Assembly (NCBI RefSeq): GCF_004795835.1
Contig: NZ_CP039249.1
Span: forward strand, 1,360,501-1,424,500
Length of the DNA: 64,000 nt
Reading direction: 5' to 3'
Origin: Sphingomonas sp. PAMC26645
Lineage (GTDB): Bacteria; Pseudomonadota; Alphaproteobacteria; Sphingomonadales; Sphingomonadaceae
Position numbers and translations under genes: made by a program. The notes under the pieces were generated by a model. That model was not told the DNA's origin, made no database searches, and worked only from the letters and a program-made list of their open reading frames with translations. Shown one piece after another: positions 40,443-49,408 of this stretch (its first letter is position 1; every line of letters begins with the position of its first letter).

Positions 40443-41507
40443 ATGGCAACCGCATCCGACACAGATTTCGCGCCGACCAGTCACAAAGGGCTGACCTACC
40501 CGTTTGGTGGCGCAGAACCTGAAGTAGGCGGCACGATGCAGGTCGCGCCCGGCATAGACTGGGTCCGCCTCCACATTCCCGGCCCCTTGCGCCACGTAAA
40601 CTGCTGGCTCCTCGCCGACACCGACGGCGAAGCGCTGGTCGACACCGGCATGAACACCGCGGCCGCGCGCGACGCCTGGAAGGCCATCTTCAAAGGCCCC
40701 AAGGCGGACGTTCGCATCACGCAAATGATCGGCACGCACTTCCACCCCGACCATATCGGCCTGGCAGGCTGGATGTGCGACCACCATGCCGCCCCCCTGA
40801 TCATGACCCGCGCCGAGTGGCTGACCGCGCGCATGCTCGCCGCCGACGCCCGCGACTCGGTCCCGCACGAAATGCTCGCCTTCTGGCAGGGCGCAGGCTG
40901 GGACGCCGCGCAGATCGACCACGCCACCGCCAAGGGCTGGGCCGGCTTCCGCAAGATCATCACGCCGCTCCCGCTCAGCTATACCCGCATCGAAGACGGC
41001 GACACGCTCACCATCGGCGCGCGCAACTGGCGCGTCGTCGCCGGCTCCGGCCACTCCCCCGAACACGCATGCCTGTACGACGAAGCCGGCGGCATCCTCA
41101 TCGCCGGCGACCAGGTCCTCCCGCGCATCAGCCCCAACGTCTCACTAGGCGTCATCGAACCGAACGCCGACCCGCTGGGCGAATGGTTCGCCTCGATCAC
41201 CAAACTAAAGACGCTGCCAGCAGACCTGCTCGTCCTCCCAGGCCACGGCGACCCGTTCACCGGCCTCCACACCCGTCTCGACGCGATGGACCGCGAACAC
41301 CGCGAACGGCTCGACGAGCTCGCCGTCTTCCTCGCCGAACCCCGCCGCGCGGTCGACTGTTTCGGCCGCCTGTTCCGCCGCGCGATCGGTCCCGACGTGC
41401 TCGGCATGGCGACCGGCGAAGCGCTCGCGCATCTCCGCCGCCTCGAAGTCGAAGGCCGAGCGACCCGCGACATCCAAGATGTCGTATGGTGGTGGCGCGC
41501 CGCCTGA
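40443..41507 (+). CDS. MBL-fold metallohydrolase
   Basis: 354 residues. The metal motif THFHPDHIGLAG (HxHxDH) is near 98-108, further ligands are in SGSGHSPEHACLY and LIAGDQVLP, and LVLPGHGDPF follows. The C-terminal 90 residues form a winged-helix-like extension (RRAIGPDVLGMATGEALAHL), as in LACTB2-type and related hydrolases. Substrate unknown. Start ATG 40443; the ribosome-binding site is weak. Confidence 0.88.
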   Translation: MATASDTDFAPTSHKGLTYPFGGAEPEVGGTMQVAPGIDWVRLHIPGPLRHVNCWLLADTDGEALVDTGMNTAAARDAWKAIFKGPKADVRITQMIGTHFHPDHIGLAGWMCDHHAAPLIMTRAEWLTARMLAADARDSVPHEMLAFWQGAGWDAAQIDHATAKGWAGFRKIITPLPLSYTRIEDGDTLTIGARNWRVVAGSGHSPEHACLYDEAGGILIAGDQVLPRISPNVSLGVIEPNADPLGEWFASITKLKTLPADLLVLPGHGDPFTGLHTRLDAMDREHRERLDELAVFLAEPRRAVDCFGRLFRRAIGPDVLGMATGEALAHLRRLEVEGRATRDIQDVVWWWRAA

Positions 41508-41541
41508 GTTAGCATGCGGCCAAATTCAAGAGGATAGGCCC

Positions 41542-42411
41542 ATGTGCGACGAGCATACCGCAGACGATAACGAAGCCTATCTGGCCGGCGTCTCGCGCCG
41601 CCAGTTCGGCGTGATGACCGGCGCGATGGGCCTGACGATGTTACTCCCCGCCCCCGCGAACGCCGCCGTCATCAAGGGCCGCGACGTTTCGATCGTCACG
41701 CCCGACGGCAAGGCCGACGCCTATTTCGTCGCGCCCGCCACCGGCAAGCACCCCGGCGTGCTGGTCTGGCCCGACATCATGGGCCTGCGCCCCGCCTTCC
41801 GCCAGATGGCCGACCGCCTTGCGCAATCGGGCTACGCGGTACTCGTCGTCAACCAGTTCTACCGCTCGACCAAGGCGCCGTTCCTGAAGCCCGGCGAATC
41901 CTACGACCAACCCGAAGTCAAAAGTCGCATCGCCCCATTCCGGGAAGCGCTCACGTCCGAAGGGACGGTTCGCGACGCGAAAGCCTTCACCGCCTTCATC
42001 GACGCGCAACCGCAGGTCGATCGCAAACGCGGCATGGCCACCACCGGCTACTGCATGGGCGGCCCAATGGTGATGCGCACCGCCGCCGCCGTAGCGAACC
42101 GCATCCGGGCAGGCGCGACTTTCCACGGCGGCGGCTTCGTCACCGACAAGCCCGACAGCCCGCACCTCCTGATCCCGCAGATGAAGGCGCAATACCTCAT
42201 CGCGATTGCCGCGAACGACGACGCGCGCGCACCGACCGAGAAGGACACGCTCCGCACCGCGTTTGCCGCGGCGAAACTCCCAGCCGAGATCGAGGTGTAC
42301 GCCGGCACGATGCACGGGTGGTGCCCGCCCGACTCGAAGGTTTACAATCCGGTCCAGGCGGACAAGGCCTGGGCCCGCATGCTCGCGCTGTTCGACAAGG
42401 CGCTGGTATAA
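41542..42411 (+). CDS. Tat-exported dienelactone hydrolase family protein
   Basis: 289 residues. Twin-arginine signal SRRQFGVMTGAMGLTMLL, then PAPANA, so it is probably exported folded. The alpha/beta hydrolase domain has the nucleophile Cys in TTGYCMGGPMV (as in true dienelactone hydrolases), the Asp region in ANDDARAP, and the His in AGTMHGWCPPDS. AGAGGATAG lies before ATG 41542. Gap of 34 bp from the MBL hydrolase, so it may share a transcript. Substrate unknown. Confidence 0.88.
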   Translation: MCDEHTADDNEAYLAGVSRRQFGVMTGAMGLTMLLPAPANAAVIKGRDVSIVTPDGKADAYFVAPATGKHPGVLVWPDIMGLRPAFRQMADRLAQSGYAVLVVNQFYRSTKAPFLKPGESYDQPEVKSRIAPFREALTSEGTVRDAKAFTAFIDAQPQVDRKRGMATTGYCMGGPMVMRTAAAVANRIRAGATFHGGGFVTDKPDSPHLLIPQMKAQYLIAIAANDDARAPTEKDTLRTAFAAAKLPAEIEVYAGTMHGWCPPDSKVYNPVQADKAWARMLALFDKALV

Positions 42412-42446
42412 GGGCGCGGGGGCTTAATTGTACGGCCCGCCTTCTC

Positions 42447-42505
42447 CTTGTACTGCCGCGAGGGCGGGAGCCCAGTCTGGTTCCCCGCCTTCGCGGGGAA
42501 ACATT
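42447..42505. repeat. Palindromic repeat, family A copy 5
   Basis: CTTGTACTGCCGCGAGGGCG, GGAGCCCAGTCTGGTT, CCCCGCCTTCGCGGGG, AAACATT. Left arm partly degraded. Confidence 0.75.
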
Positions 42506-42574
42506 CTGCACGCCCTTGACCGCACTCCCGCTCCATGAGACCATCGTTCACGATCCGTTCTCAAGGAGAGTCGC

Positions 42575-43189
42575 GTGGCCCTGACCCTGTACACCAACCC
42601 GATGTCGCGCGGTCGCATCGCGCGCTGGATGCTCGAAGAGGTCGGCGCCGAGTACGAGACCGTCGTCCTCGACTACGACAAATCGATGAAGGCTGAGGCG
42701 TATCGCGCGATCAACCCGATGGCCAAGGTCCCCGCGCTGGTCCACAACCGCAAGACCATCACTGAATGCGCTGCGATCTGCGCCTATCTCGCCGAAGCAT
42801 TCCCCGAAGCCGGCCTCGCGCCACGCGATGACGAACGCGCCGACTATTACCGCTGGCTATTCTACGCTGCCGGCCCCGTCGAAGCAGCCGTCGGTAACCG
42901 CGCACTCGGTGTAGTGCCGGACGCCGCGCAACAGCGGATGATCGGCTATGGCAGCCTCGACCGCGTCATCGACGTTCTCGAACAGGCAGTTGCCGCGCAC
43001 CAATACATCGCTGGCGACCGTGTTACCGCCGCCGACGTCTACGTCGGATCGCAAGTCGTCTGGGGCATGCAGTTCGGCTGGCTGCCAAAGCGCCCGACCT
43101 TCACCGACTATGCCGCCCGTTTGATCGAGCGTCCGGCGTACAAGCGGGCTGGGAATCTGGACGACGCCCTGATCGCTGCCGCAGCCTGA
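42575..43189 (+). CDS. Glutathione S-transferase
   Basis: 204 residues. The thioredoxin-like N-domain shows NPMSRGRIARWMLEEVGAEY, then INPMAKVPALVHNRKTITEC, with cis-Pro in KVPAL and the glutathione-contact E/C at TEC. The C-terminal helical domain has YYRWLFYAAGPVEAAV. Start is GTG 42575, with AAGGAGAG before it. Substrate class unknown. Cytosolic. Confidence 0.9.
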   Translation: MALTLYTNPMSRGRIARWMLEEVGAEYETVVLDYDKSMKAEAYRAINPMAKVPALVHNRKTITECAAICAYLAEAFPEAGLAPRDDERADYYRWLFYAAGPVEAAVGNRALGVVPDAAQQRMIGYGSLDRVIDVLEQAVAAHQYIAGDRVTAADVYVGSQVVWGMQFGWLPKRPTFTDYAARLIERPAYKRAGNLDDALIAAAA

Positions 43190-43227
43190 GGTCAGCCGAC
43201 GGCGTGCGACCGGTCATACCTGACCAC

Positions 43228-43307
43228 GTCATCCTGGTGAAAGTCGGGGGTCAGAGCCACGGAGGCTAGCTGTCAGTATCCTGGGCCCTAACTTTCGTCA
43301 GGATGAC
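43228..43307. repeat. Palindromic repeat, family F copy 1
   Basis: GTCATCCTGGTGAAAGTCGG, GGGTCAGAG on one side, CTGGGCCCTAACTTTCG + TCAGGATGAC on the other. Imperfect version of 60922-61004. It lies in the 509-bp gap 43190-43698 with repeat C3; no gene is seen. Confidence 0.6.
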
Positions 43308-43484
43308 TGCGGGGATTGGGCCGGCATGGGGCCTGTTGAAATCAACTTCATGGCAGAACTAGTTGCGTTCGCCGCCCGTTGGCGCACACCAGATCGACGT
43401 CACACGGGCAGGAGGCATTGAATGCTTCCGGCTAGAAAGAGGGGCACTCGCGAACACGACCCGTAGCGATGGCCCGTACAAACC

Positions 43485-43580
43485 TTGCCCTCACCCTTTC
43501 CACGGCCAAATGGCTGCAGGCCCTTTCCCTCTCCCGTGGGGGAGAGGGAGAGACGCGAAGGCGGCGATAAGTGAGGGCAC
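43485..43580. repeat. Palindromic repeat, family C copy 3 (short)
   Basis: GCCCTCACCCTTTCC, then a hairpin GGCCAAATGGC region with TGCAGGCCC, CCCTCTCCCGTGGGGGAGAG and GTGAGGGCAC. The outer boxes are shared with the other family C repeats. Confidence 0.65.
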
Positions 43581-43698
43581 GTCACCGATTGCAATCTTGG
43601 ACGCTAAAATCGTGGGCTAGGCGCCTGACTAACAATGTCCAATCAAAGCTGAACCAGTATCTATTACTCAGCCGCTAGCAGACCCTTACAAACCGAAG

Positions 43699-44226
43699 TC
43701 AGGCTGCCCACTTCGCAAGCCAGTCGGCCAAGGCCTGCGGCCCCATCGACCGGGCATCCGCCAGTTCGGTCTCATGTCCCGCATTCAACAGCTTGTTGCT
43801 CCGCGGATCGACCACCAGTACCGCCGGCACGCCCTTCAGGCGGCCCTTGATCCCGTAACGCGCCGCAATCTGGCCGTTCTTGTCGAATCGGCCGACATCG
43901 ACCGTCACGACCACGAACTTGCTGTCCACGAACCGCTTCATCTCCGGCAGGTCGATCGTCCCCGCAAGCAGCCGGCAGTCGAGGCACCAGTTGCCGCCGA
44001 GATCGATCAGCAACCGCTTGTGCGTCTTCAGCGCCCGCGCGCGCGCCGCGGCGACCTGCGCATTGGCGTTGGCCGACTCATTATACGGCAGCGGCAAGGG
44101 CTGGGGCAGCTTGTCGAAGCTCGTGGTGTTGACGTGCGGCGCTGCCACCTTCGCGCGGGGCGCTGCCGGCGCGGCTACCGCAGTGGCGAGCAAGGCAAGC
44201 GCGGCGAGACGGCGCATCGACATCAT
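43699..44226 (-). CDS. Secreted thioredoxin-fold protein
   Basis: 175 residues. Signal peptide (MRRLAALALLATAVAAPAA). The thioredoxin-fold motif is NWCLDCRLL (CxxC near 81-84), then VVVTVDVGRFDKNGQ and GVPAVLVVDPRSNKLL with cis-Pro. It is of the periplasmic DsbD/TlpA-like reductant kind; partner unknown. Its ATG overlaps the helicase stop (ATGA), so it is translated after the helicase gene. Confidence 0.85.
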   Translation of the reverse strand: MMSMRRLAALALLATAVAAPAAPRAKVAAPHVNTTSFDKLPQPLPLPYNESANANAQVAAARARALKTHKRLLIDLGGNWCLDCRLLAGTIDLPEMKRFVDSKFVVVTVDVGRFDKNGQIAARYGIKGRLKGVPAVLVVDPRSNKLLNAGHETELADARSMGPQALADWLAKWAA

Positions 44227-45911
44227 TCATATCCTCCGATCACGGCATTCAGGAAGCTCGGAAATGGTCCGTTCCAGCCATCCGCTGGCGTATCGGCGAC
44301 CGGTTGGCGGCGACTACCGGTTGGATCCGCAGGAATGCGCTCCGTCCGTGGCGGCTCGACCTTTGCCTCTTCCGAACGAACAGGTTGCAAGCGAACCGGC
44401 TCCGACCGCGCAAGCTCCGTCTGCGCCGGCTCAGACCGAACGGGCGCCGCGCGGACCGGTTCGACATACGCGGGCTCGACCTGCACCGGCTCGACCCGTG
44501 TGGGCTCCGTAACGCGTGGCTTGACCGCGGGCACGGGCTCGTCGATCGGCGTCCGCTCCCAGCGCGGCCGCTTCGCCACCACTGGCTCGACCGCAGCCAA
44601 CACCTCGGCGATGACCGCCGGTGCGACCGTGTCTTCGCGCGGAACGCGACGCGTCCGCGACCGCTCGCGACCAGCGTCCGCAGCAGCAACCGGCGCGACA
44701 TCTTCCGAACGCCCGCTACGACGGTTCCGCGACCGATCGCGACGCGGCGCGACCTCGTCGTCCTCCGCCACGGCAGCCGGGGCCGTCTTCGGCTCGGCAA
44801 CCTTCAGCCGTTCGATCGTCTGACCCGTCAACTTCTCGATATTGACGATATTCTCGGCATCGTCGGGCGCGACGAACGTGTACGCCGTCCCGGTCGCCCC
44901 GGCGCGACCCGTCCGACCGATCCGGTGGACGTAATCGTCCGGATGCCAAGGCGCGTCATAGTTGAACACCGTCGACACGCCCTTGATGTCGAGCCCGCGC
45001 GCCGCGACGTCGGAGGCAACGAGGATCGTCACTGCGCCGGTCTTGAACAGCTCGAGCTCGGCAAGCCGCTGCGGCTGTTCCATGTCGCCGTGGATCTCGC
45101 CCGACTTGTAGCCCGCCTGCTTCAGCACCTTGTTCAGGTCGCGCACCGTCGTCTTGCGGTTGCAGAAGATGATCGCGTTGGTCACCTCTTCCTGCGCGAG
45201 TATACGGCGCAGCGTATCGCGCTTGGCGGTCTGGCTCGGCACCGGCACCAGATACTGCTTGATGTTGAGGTTGGTCGACGCCGGGCGCGATACCTCGATC
45301 GTCTTGGGATTGGTCAGGAACTTGTCCGCCAGCTTCTTGATCGGCGGCGGCATCGTCGCCGAGAACAGCAACGTCTGGCGCTGTTTCGGCAGCTTGGTGC
45401 AGATTTCCTCGATGTCGGGGATGAAGCCCATGTCGAGCATCCGGTCCGCCTCGTCGATCACCAGCATCGAACAGCCGTTGAGCATGATCTTCCCGCGCCC
45501 GAACAGGTCCATCAGCCGGCCCGGCGTCGCGATCAGCACGTCGACGCCCTTTTCGAGCGCCGCGAGCTGGTCGCCCATCGACACGCCGCCAATCAGCAGC
45601 GCCATCGAGAGGTTCGAATTGACGCCGTATTTCTCGAAATTCTCCGCCACCTGCGCAGCGAGTTCGCGCGTCGGCTCGAGAATCAGCGAGCGCGGCATCC
45701 GCGCGCGGCTACGGCCATGCGCAAGGATGTCGATCATCGGCAGCACGAACGACGCGGTCTTGCCGGTGCCCGTCTGGGCGATGCCGATGATGTCGCGCAT
45801 CATCAGCACGGACGGGATCGCACCGGCCTGGATCGGGGTCGGCTCGGTATAGCCGGAGTCGGTGACTGCTTTCAGCAGTTCGTCGGAGAGGCCGAGATCG
45901 GCAAAACTCAT
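44223..45911 (-). CDS. DEAD-box RNA helicase with repeat-rich C-terminal tail
   Basis: 562 residues. The helicase core (1-375) has all motifs: Q-motif, AQTGTGKT, PTRELA, TPGRLMD, IDEADRMLD, FSATMPP and HRIGRTGRAG. It belongs to the RhlE/DeaD group of cold or ribosome-assembly helicases. The tail (380-562) starts with Arg-rich RRDRSRNRRSGRSE. It then has a Glu/Pro/Val/Arg repeat (EPTRVEPVQVEPAYVEPVR and on) and ends in RRQPVADTPADGWNGP. Start ATG 45911 follows the usual MSFADLGL; 24 upstream codons are not supported. Confidence 0.93.
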   Translation of the reverse strand: MSFADLGLSDELLKAVTDSGYTEPTPIQAGAIPSVLMMRDIIGIAQTGTGKTASFVLPMIDILAHGRSRARMPRSLILEPTRELAAQVAENFEKYGVNSNLSMALLIGGVSMGDQLAALEKGVDVLIATPGRLMDLFGRGKIMLNGCSMLVIDEADRMLDMGFIPDIEEICTKLPKQRQTLLFSATMPPPIKKLADKFLTNPKTIEVSRPASTNLNIKQYLVPVPSQTAKRDTLRRILAQEEVTNAIIFCNRKTTVRDLNKVLKQAGYKSGEIHGDMEQPQRLAELELFKTGAVTILVASDVAARGLDIKGVSTVFNYDAPWHPDDYVHRIGRTGRAGATGTAYTFVAPDDAENIVNIEKLTGQTIERLKVAEPKTAPAAVAEDDEVAPRRDRSRNRRSGRSEDVAPVAAADAGRERSRTRRVPREDTVAPAVIAEVLAAVEPVVAKRPRWERTPIDEPVPAVKPRVTEPTRVEPVQVEPAYVEPVRAAPVRSEPAQTELARSEPVRLQPVRSEEAKVEPPRTERIPADPTGSRRQPVADTPADGWNGPFPSFLNAVIGGYE

Positions 45912-46101
45912 GCAAATGTCCGGTAAATGGAGGGTGAAATGCACTGCCCTCAAGCGTTCCGGCGCTCGCCGATTTGGCGACAAATGTCAAGGAAACGCGG
46001 CGAATGGAGGATGGGGAGGGGGCTTGGGGTGGAAAATACCAATTACCCGTGGCGTCCGCATACTCTGAACGACGTGCTGGTGCATCTATTCACCAGATGC
46101 A

Positions 46102-46206
46102 CCACCCCGGCGGAGGCCGGGGCCCAGTTGGAAAGGTCGCAATAACGAACGGCAACGCGGAGTTGGCAACGTCGCCCAACTGGACCCCGGCCTTCGCCGG
46201 GGAGGT
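46102..46206. repeat. Palindromic repeat, family B copy 2
   Basis: CCACCCCGGCGGAGGCCGG + GGCCCAGTTGG against CCAACTGGACCCC + GGCCTTCGCCGGGGAGG. The centre holds AAGGTCGC and GCAACGTCGC-type parts, as in the other copies. Confidence 0.85.
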
Positions 46207-46284
46207 GCTTATCGGAATGGGGAGCCCAGGGGATCTGGATAGAATTAGACCAACGGGCAGTCGACGGACGCCGAAGCGACCGAC

Positions 46285-46767
46285 CTACTTCTTCTTCGCC
46301 CGCAAGCTCTTGAACCCCTCGATCTCGCAACGCGCACCCGATCGCATCCGGATCGCATCGCGGTCCTTGCAGATCATCCCGTCCGGGCCCGGCCGCAGAT
46401 AGAACCCCGAATAATAATCGAGCGGCTTGCAGTCGCCGTCGAGCCGCGCGCGCAACCGCGTCGTGTCGTCCATCACCAGGTCGACCGCGCCGTCCTTGTT
46501 GAGCATGGCGCCGGCGATCTCGTCGACGGCGATGCATTTGGGGCCCTTATGCTCCTTCCACTCGGTCGGCGGCGCGTAGGTGCGGATCGGGGCTCGGCTC
46601 ATCCGGGGCACACGGATGATGATCCGCTCGTGGATCGAGACCTGCGCGATCTGCATGCCGTCCAGTTCGAATCCCGAAGACAGGCCGGATGACGGTACAT
46701 CGCGCAATGCCACAGCAAAGGGACCCGCGAGCGCGAGCAGGGTGGCGGGTATCGCGGGGTGAATCAT
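46285..46767 (-). CDS. Secreted uncharacterised protein
   Basis: 160 residues with an N-terminal signal-like stretch (IPATLLALAGPFAVAL). Four Cys are present (KCIAVD, GDCKPLDYY, MICKDRDAIR, RCEIEGF) and may pair. C-terminus Lys-rich. The central region has KGPKCIAVDEIAGAMLNKDG and DLVMDDTTRLRARLDGDC. Similar short proteins are common in sphingomonads; role unknown. Divergent from the FAD oxidase gene. Confidence 0.6.
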   Translation of the reverse strand: MIHPAIPATLLALAGPFAVALRDVPSSGLSSGFELDGMQIAQVSIHERIIIRVPRMSRAPIRTYAPPTEWKEHKGPKCIAVDEIAGAMLNKDGAVDLVMDDTTRLRARLDGDCKPLDYYSGFYLRPGPDGMICKDRDAIRMRSGARCEIEGFKSLRAKKK

Positions 46768-46843
46768 GGTGTCTGGATCATGCTGACGTAATCGTTAGCG
46801 CCCATCGTTGAACGCGCGATGAATTTTGTCTAGCGCCGCGTAC

Positions 46844-48316
46844 ATGGCCGAAATTCAGTCAGCAATCCTGACGCCTTCGCAGGCGGCAATGCTCGAATCG
46901 CTTTCCTCAAGGCTCGACGCGAAGGCGATCGTCACCGACCCCGCCGACATCGACCCATGGCTGCACGACTGGCGCGGTAGGTTCCACGGCGTCGCGCCTG
47001 CGATGCTGGCGCCAACCTCAACCGCGGACGTCGCGCTGATCGTCGCGGCCGCTGCCGAGCACCGCGTGCCGCTGGTCGCGCAAGGCGGCAACACCTCGAT
47101 GGTTGGCGGCGCGACCGCCCCCGCCGACGGCAGCGCGCTGATCCTGTCGCTGCGTCGCCTGAACCGCATCCGCAGCCTCGATGCCGACGCGGGCCTCGCG
47201 ATCGCCGAAGCCGGGGTGATCCTCGCCGAACTCGACGGCGCCGCGCAAGGGAAGGGGTGGCGCTTCCCGCTGACGCTCGGCGCACGCGGGACGGCGACGA
47301 TCGGCGGCCTCGTCTCGACCAACGCCGGCGGCACGCAGGTCCTCAAGTTCGGCACGATGCGCGGCCTCGTCGCGGGCGTCGAGGCGGTGCTCGCCGATGG
47401 CAGCATCTACGACGGCCTGTCCGCGCTCAAGAAGGACAATCGCGGCTACGATCTCGACCAGCTGTTCATCGGCGCGGAGGGCACGCTGGCGATCGTCACC
47501 GCCGCCACGCTTCGCCTCGCGCCCGCAATCGCGGCTCGCGGCACGGCGTGGGTCGGCATCGCGTCCCCCCAGGCGGCACTCAAACTCCTGCGGACGATGC
47601 AGGCGAAGACCGACGCGATCGAAAGCTTCGAGATACTTCCCGCCGAGTCGCTCGACGCCGCCATCGCGCACCTCCCGAACGCCCGCGCGCCGCTCGCCGG
47701 CCGTCACCCCTGGCACCTCCTGATCGAGGCCACCTCCGCCGCCATCGAAGGCGAATCCCCGAGCGCGCTGCTCGAACGCCTGCTCGGCAAAGCCCTCGAA
47801 GACGGCGCGATCGAAGACGCGACGATCGCCACCAGCGAAGCCCAGTCCACGGCGTTCTGGCTGCTGCGCGATTCGCTATCCGCCGCCGAACGCGCGCTCG
47901 GTCCCGCAACGCAGCACGACATCTCGATCCCCGTCGAGACGATGCCGCGCTTCATGATCGAGGCGGCGGCGGCGTGCGACGTGCGCTTCCCCGGCACGCA
48001 CGCGAGCGGCTTCGGCCATCTCGGCGACGGCAACGTCCATTTCCACGTCCGCGCCGCGCCCGGCACCGACCCTTCGCATTGGTATGCCGAGGACGCGCCG
48101 GTCGTCACGCGCTTCGTCGGCGACCTCGTCGTTGCGGCCGGTGGTTCGATCTCAGCGGAGCACGGCATCGGCCAGATGAAGCGCGACGAACTCGAACGCC
48201 TCTCGTCGACCGCGCGGATGACCGCGCTCAGGGCGATCAAGTCCGCGCTCGATCCGCTGGGCATCCTCAACCCCGGCAAGCTCGTCACACTTGCACGCCC
48301 GCCCGGCGCACCATAG
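46844..48316 (+). CDS. FAD-linked oxidase, D-2-hydroxyacid dehydrogenase type
   Basis: 490 residues of the FAD_binding_4/GlcD family. FAD-binding PCMH part: VAQGGNTSMVGGATAP, then GARGTATIGGLVSTNAGG. Substrate-domain motifs: HASGFGHLGDGNVHFHV, where the His residues bind metal, and AEHGIGQMKR. Such enzymes oxidise D-lactate or D-2-hydroxyglutarate. The sequence alone does not choose between them. I start at ATG 46844; a TTG six codons upstream is possible. Confidence 0.9.
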   Translation: MAEIQSAILTPSQAAMLESLSSRLDAKAIVTDPADIDPWLHDWRGRFHGVAPAMLAPTSTADVALIVAAAAEHRVPLVAQGGNTSMVGGATAPADGSALILSLRRLNRIRSLDADAGLAIAEAGVILAELDGAAQGKGWRFPLTLGARGTATIGGLVSTNAGGTQVLKFGTMRGLVAGVEAVLADGSIYDGLSALKKDNRGYDLDQLFIGAEGTLAIVTAATLRLAPAIAARGTAWVGIASPQAALKLLRTMQAKTDAIESFEILPAESLDAAIAHLPNARAPLAGRHPWHLLIEATSAAIEGESPSALLERLLGKALEDGAIEDATIATSEAQSTAFWLLRDSLSAAERALGPATQHDISIPVETMPRFMIEAAAACDVRFPGTHASGFGHLGDGNVHFHVRAAPGTDPSHWYAEDAPVVTRFVGDLVVAAGGSISAEHGIGQMKRDELERLSSTARMTALRAIKSALDPLGILNPGKLVTLARPPGAP

Positions 48317-48378
48317 AGCCTCGCCCCAATCGGTGGCATGAGCCACCGGCATTTCGACCGACCGATCCGGAGAGTAAC

Positions 48379-49164
48379 ATGGCCAGCACCGCCCAGCTTC
48401 CGCTTTTCTATAATGGCCTCGAGCCGCTTTCGAGCGACACGCACGCGAACTACAAGGTCCGTCCGCAGGACAGCGCGCCGTTCCTGGTCGGCCAGCACGC
48501 GATCCCGATCACCGTCGACGAGTTCCCGCTGGTCCAGCGTCACATGCCGATCGTCTTCTCGGTCGGTGACGACGCCATCCCGCTCGCGTTGATGGGCCTG
48601 AACGAGGGCGTCAACGTGTTCGTCGGCGAAGACGGCAAGCTGACCGAGAACACCTTCTATGTGCCGGCGTATGTCCGCCGTTACCCGTACATGCTCGCGC
48701 GCCTGCACCCGGAAGCACAGGAGCTGTCGCTCTGCTTCGACCCGACCTCGCAGGCGATCGGTGATTTCGAGGACGGCGATGCGCTGTTCGAGAACGGCCA
48801 GCCGACCGAGCTGACCAAGAACATCCTCGGCTTCAACGAGTCGTTCGAACAGGCTGGCGCGCGCACGCAGAACTTCATGAACGAGCTGCGCGAGCTCGAG
48901 CTGCTGATGGACGGCGAAGTCACGATCCAGCCCGACGGCGCCGACCAGCCGTTCGTCTATCGCGGCTTCCAGATGATCAATGAGGAAAAGCTGATCGACC
49001 TGCGCGGCGATGCGCTGCGCAAGATGAGCAAGTCGGGCATGCTGCCGTTGCTGTATGCGCACCTGTTCTCGCTCTCGCTGATGCGCGACATCTTCGCGCG
49101 CCAGGCCCAGCTCGGCATGACCCCGCAGCAGCAGATGCCCGCCCCCGCGCAGTTCAACGTCTGA
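48379..49164 (+). CDS. SapC family protein
   Basis: 261 residues matching the SapC family (PF07277): FLVGQHAIPITVDEFPLVQR, HMPIVFSVGDDAIPLALMGL, NENTFYVPAYVRRYP region and LTKNILGFNES. Members are common in sphingomonads and Caulobacter, often near TonB-dependent receptors; biochemical role unknown. The name comes from an S-layer-related gene. Start ATG 48379 with GGAGAG before it. The open frame extends far upstream through another gene and is not real there. Confidence 0.88.
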   Translation: MASTAQLPLFYNGLEPLSSDTHANYKVRPQDSAPFLVGQHAIPITVDEFPLVQRHMPIVFSVGDDAIPLALMGLNEGVNVFVGEDGKLTENTFYVPAYVRRYPYMLARLHPEAQELSLCFDPTSQAIGDFEDGDALFENGQPTELTKNILGFNESFEQAGARTQNFMNELRELELLMDGEVTIQPDGADQPFVYRGFQMINEEKLIDLRGDALRKMSKSGMLPLLYAHLFSLSLMRDIFARQAQLGMTPQQQMPAPAQFNV

Positions 49165-49322
49165 TAGCGAAACCGGGAGGGCGCGAAAAATATTTGGGGT
49201 GCGGTGCAGCAGGGGTTGAACCAAAACGGCGCTCACCCATTTAGGTCCTGTACGGCATCGTGTCCCCCCCTTTCGCGGCGCCGTACGGGACGCTTCTAGC
49301 GTCCCTCCTCCCTGAACCTAGG

Positions 49323-49357
49323 CCACTCCGTGCGACATGCACGGGGTGGTTTTTTTT
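49323..49357 (+). terminator. Strong intrinsic terminator
   Basis: An 11-bp stem CCACTCCGTGC / GCACGGGGTGG (one G-T pair) with loop GACAT, followed by eight T. It lies downstream of the SapC gene. A smaller hairpin GGGACGCTTCTAGCGTCCC lies before it (about 49287-49305). The only ATG offered by the antiporter frame is in this loop, so that start is ruled out. Confidence 0.9.
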
Positions 49358-49408
49358 GGCCTGCGCGATGCGGTGGGCCCGTCCTTTCCTCCCACCCGTT
49401 GCGTGCCC

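Noticed and set aside
43363..43620. 85-codon frame in the 43.2-43.7 kb gap
   Set aside because: It crosses repeat C3 and has no coding character.
47257..48378. Long N-terminal extension of the SapC frame
   Set aside because: It overlaps the FAD oxidase in another frame; SapC homology begins at 48379.
49337..49408. ATG start of the antiporter
   Set aside because: It is in the loop of a strong intrinsic terminator.
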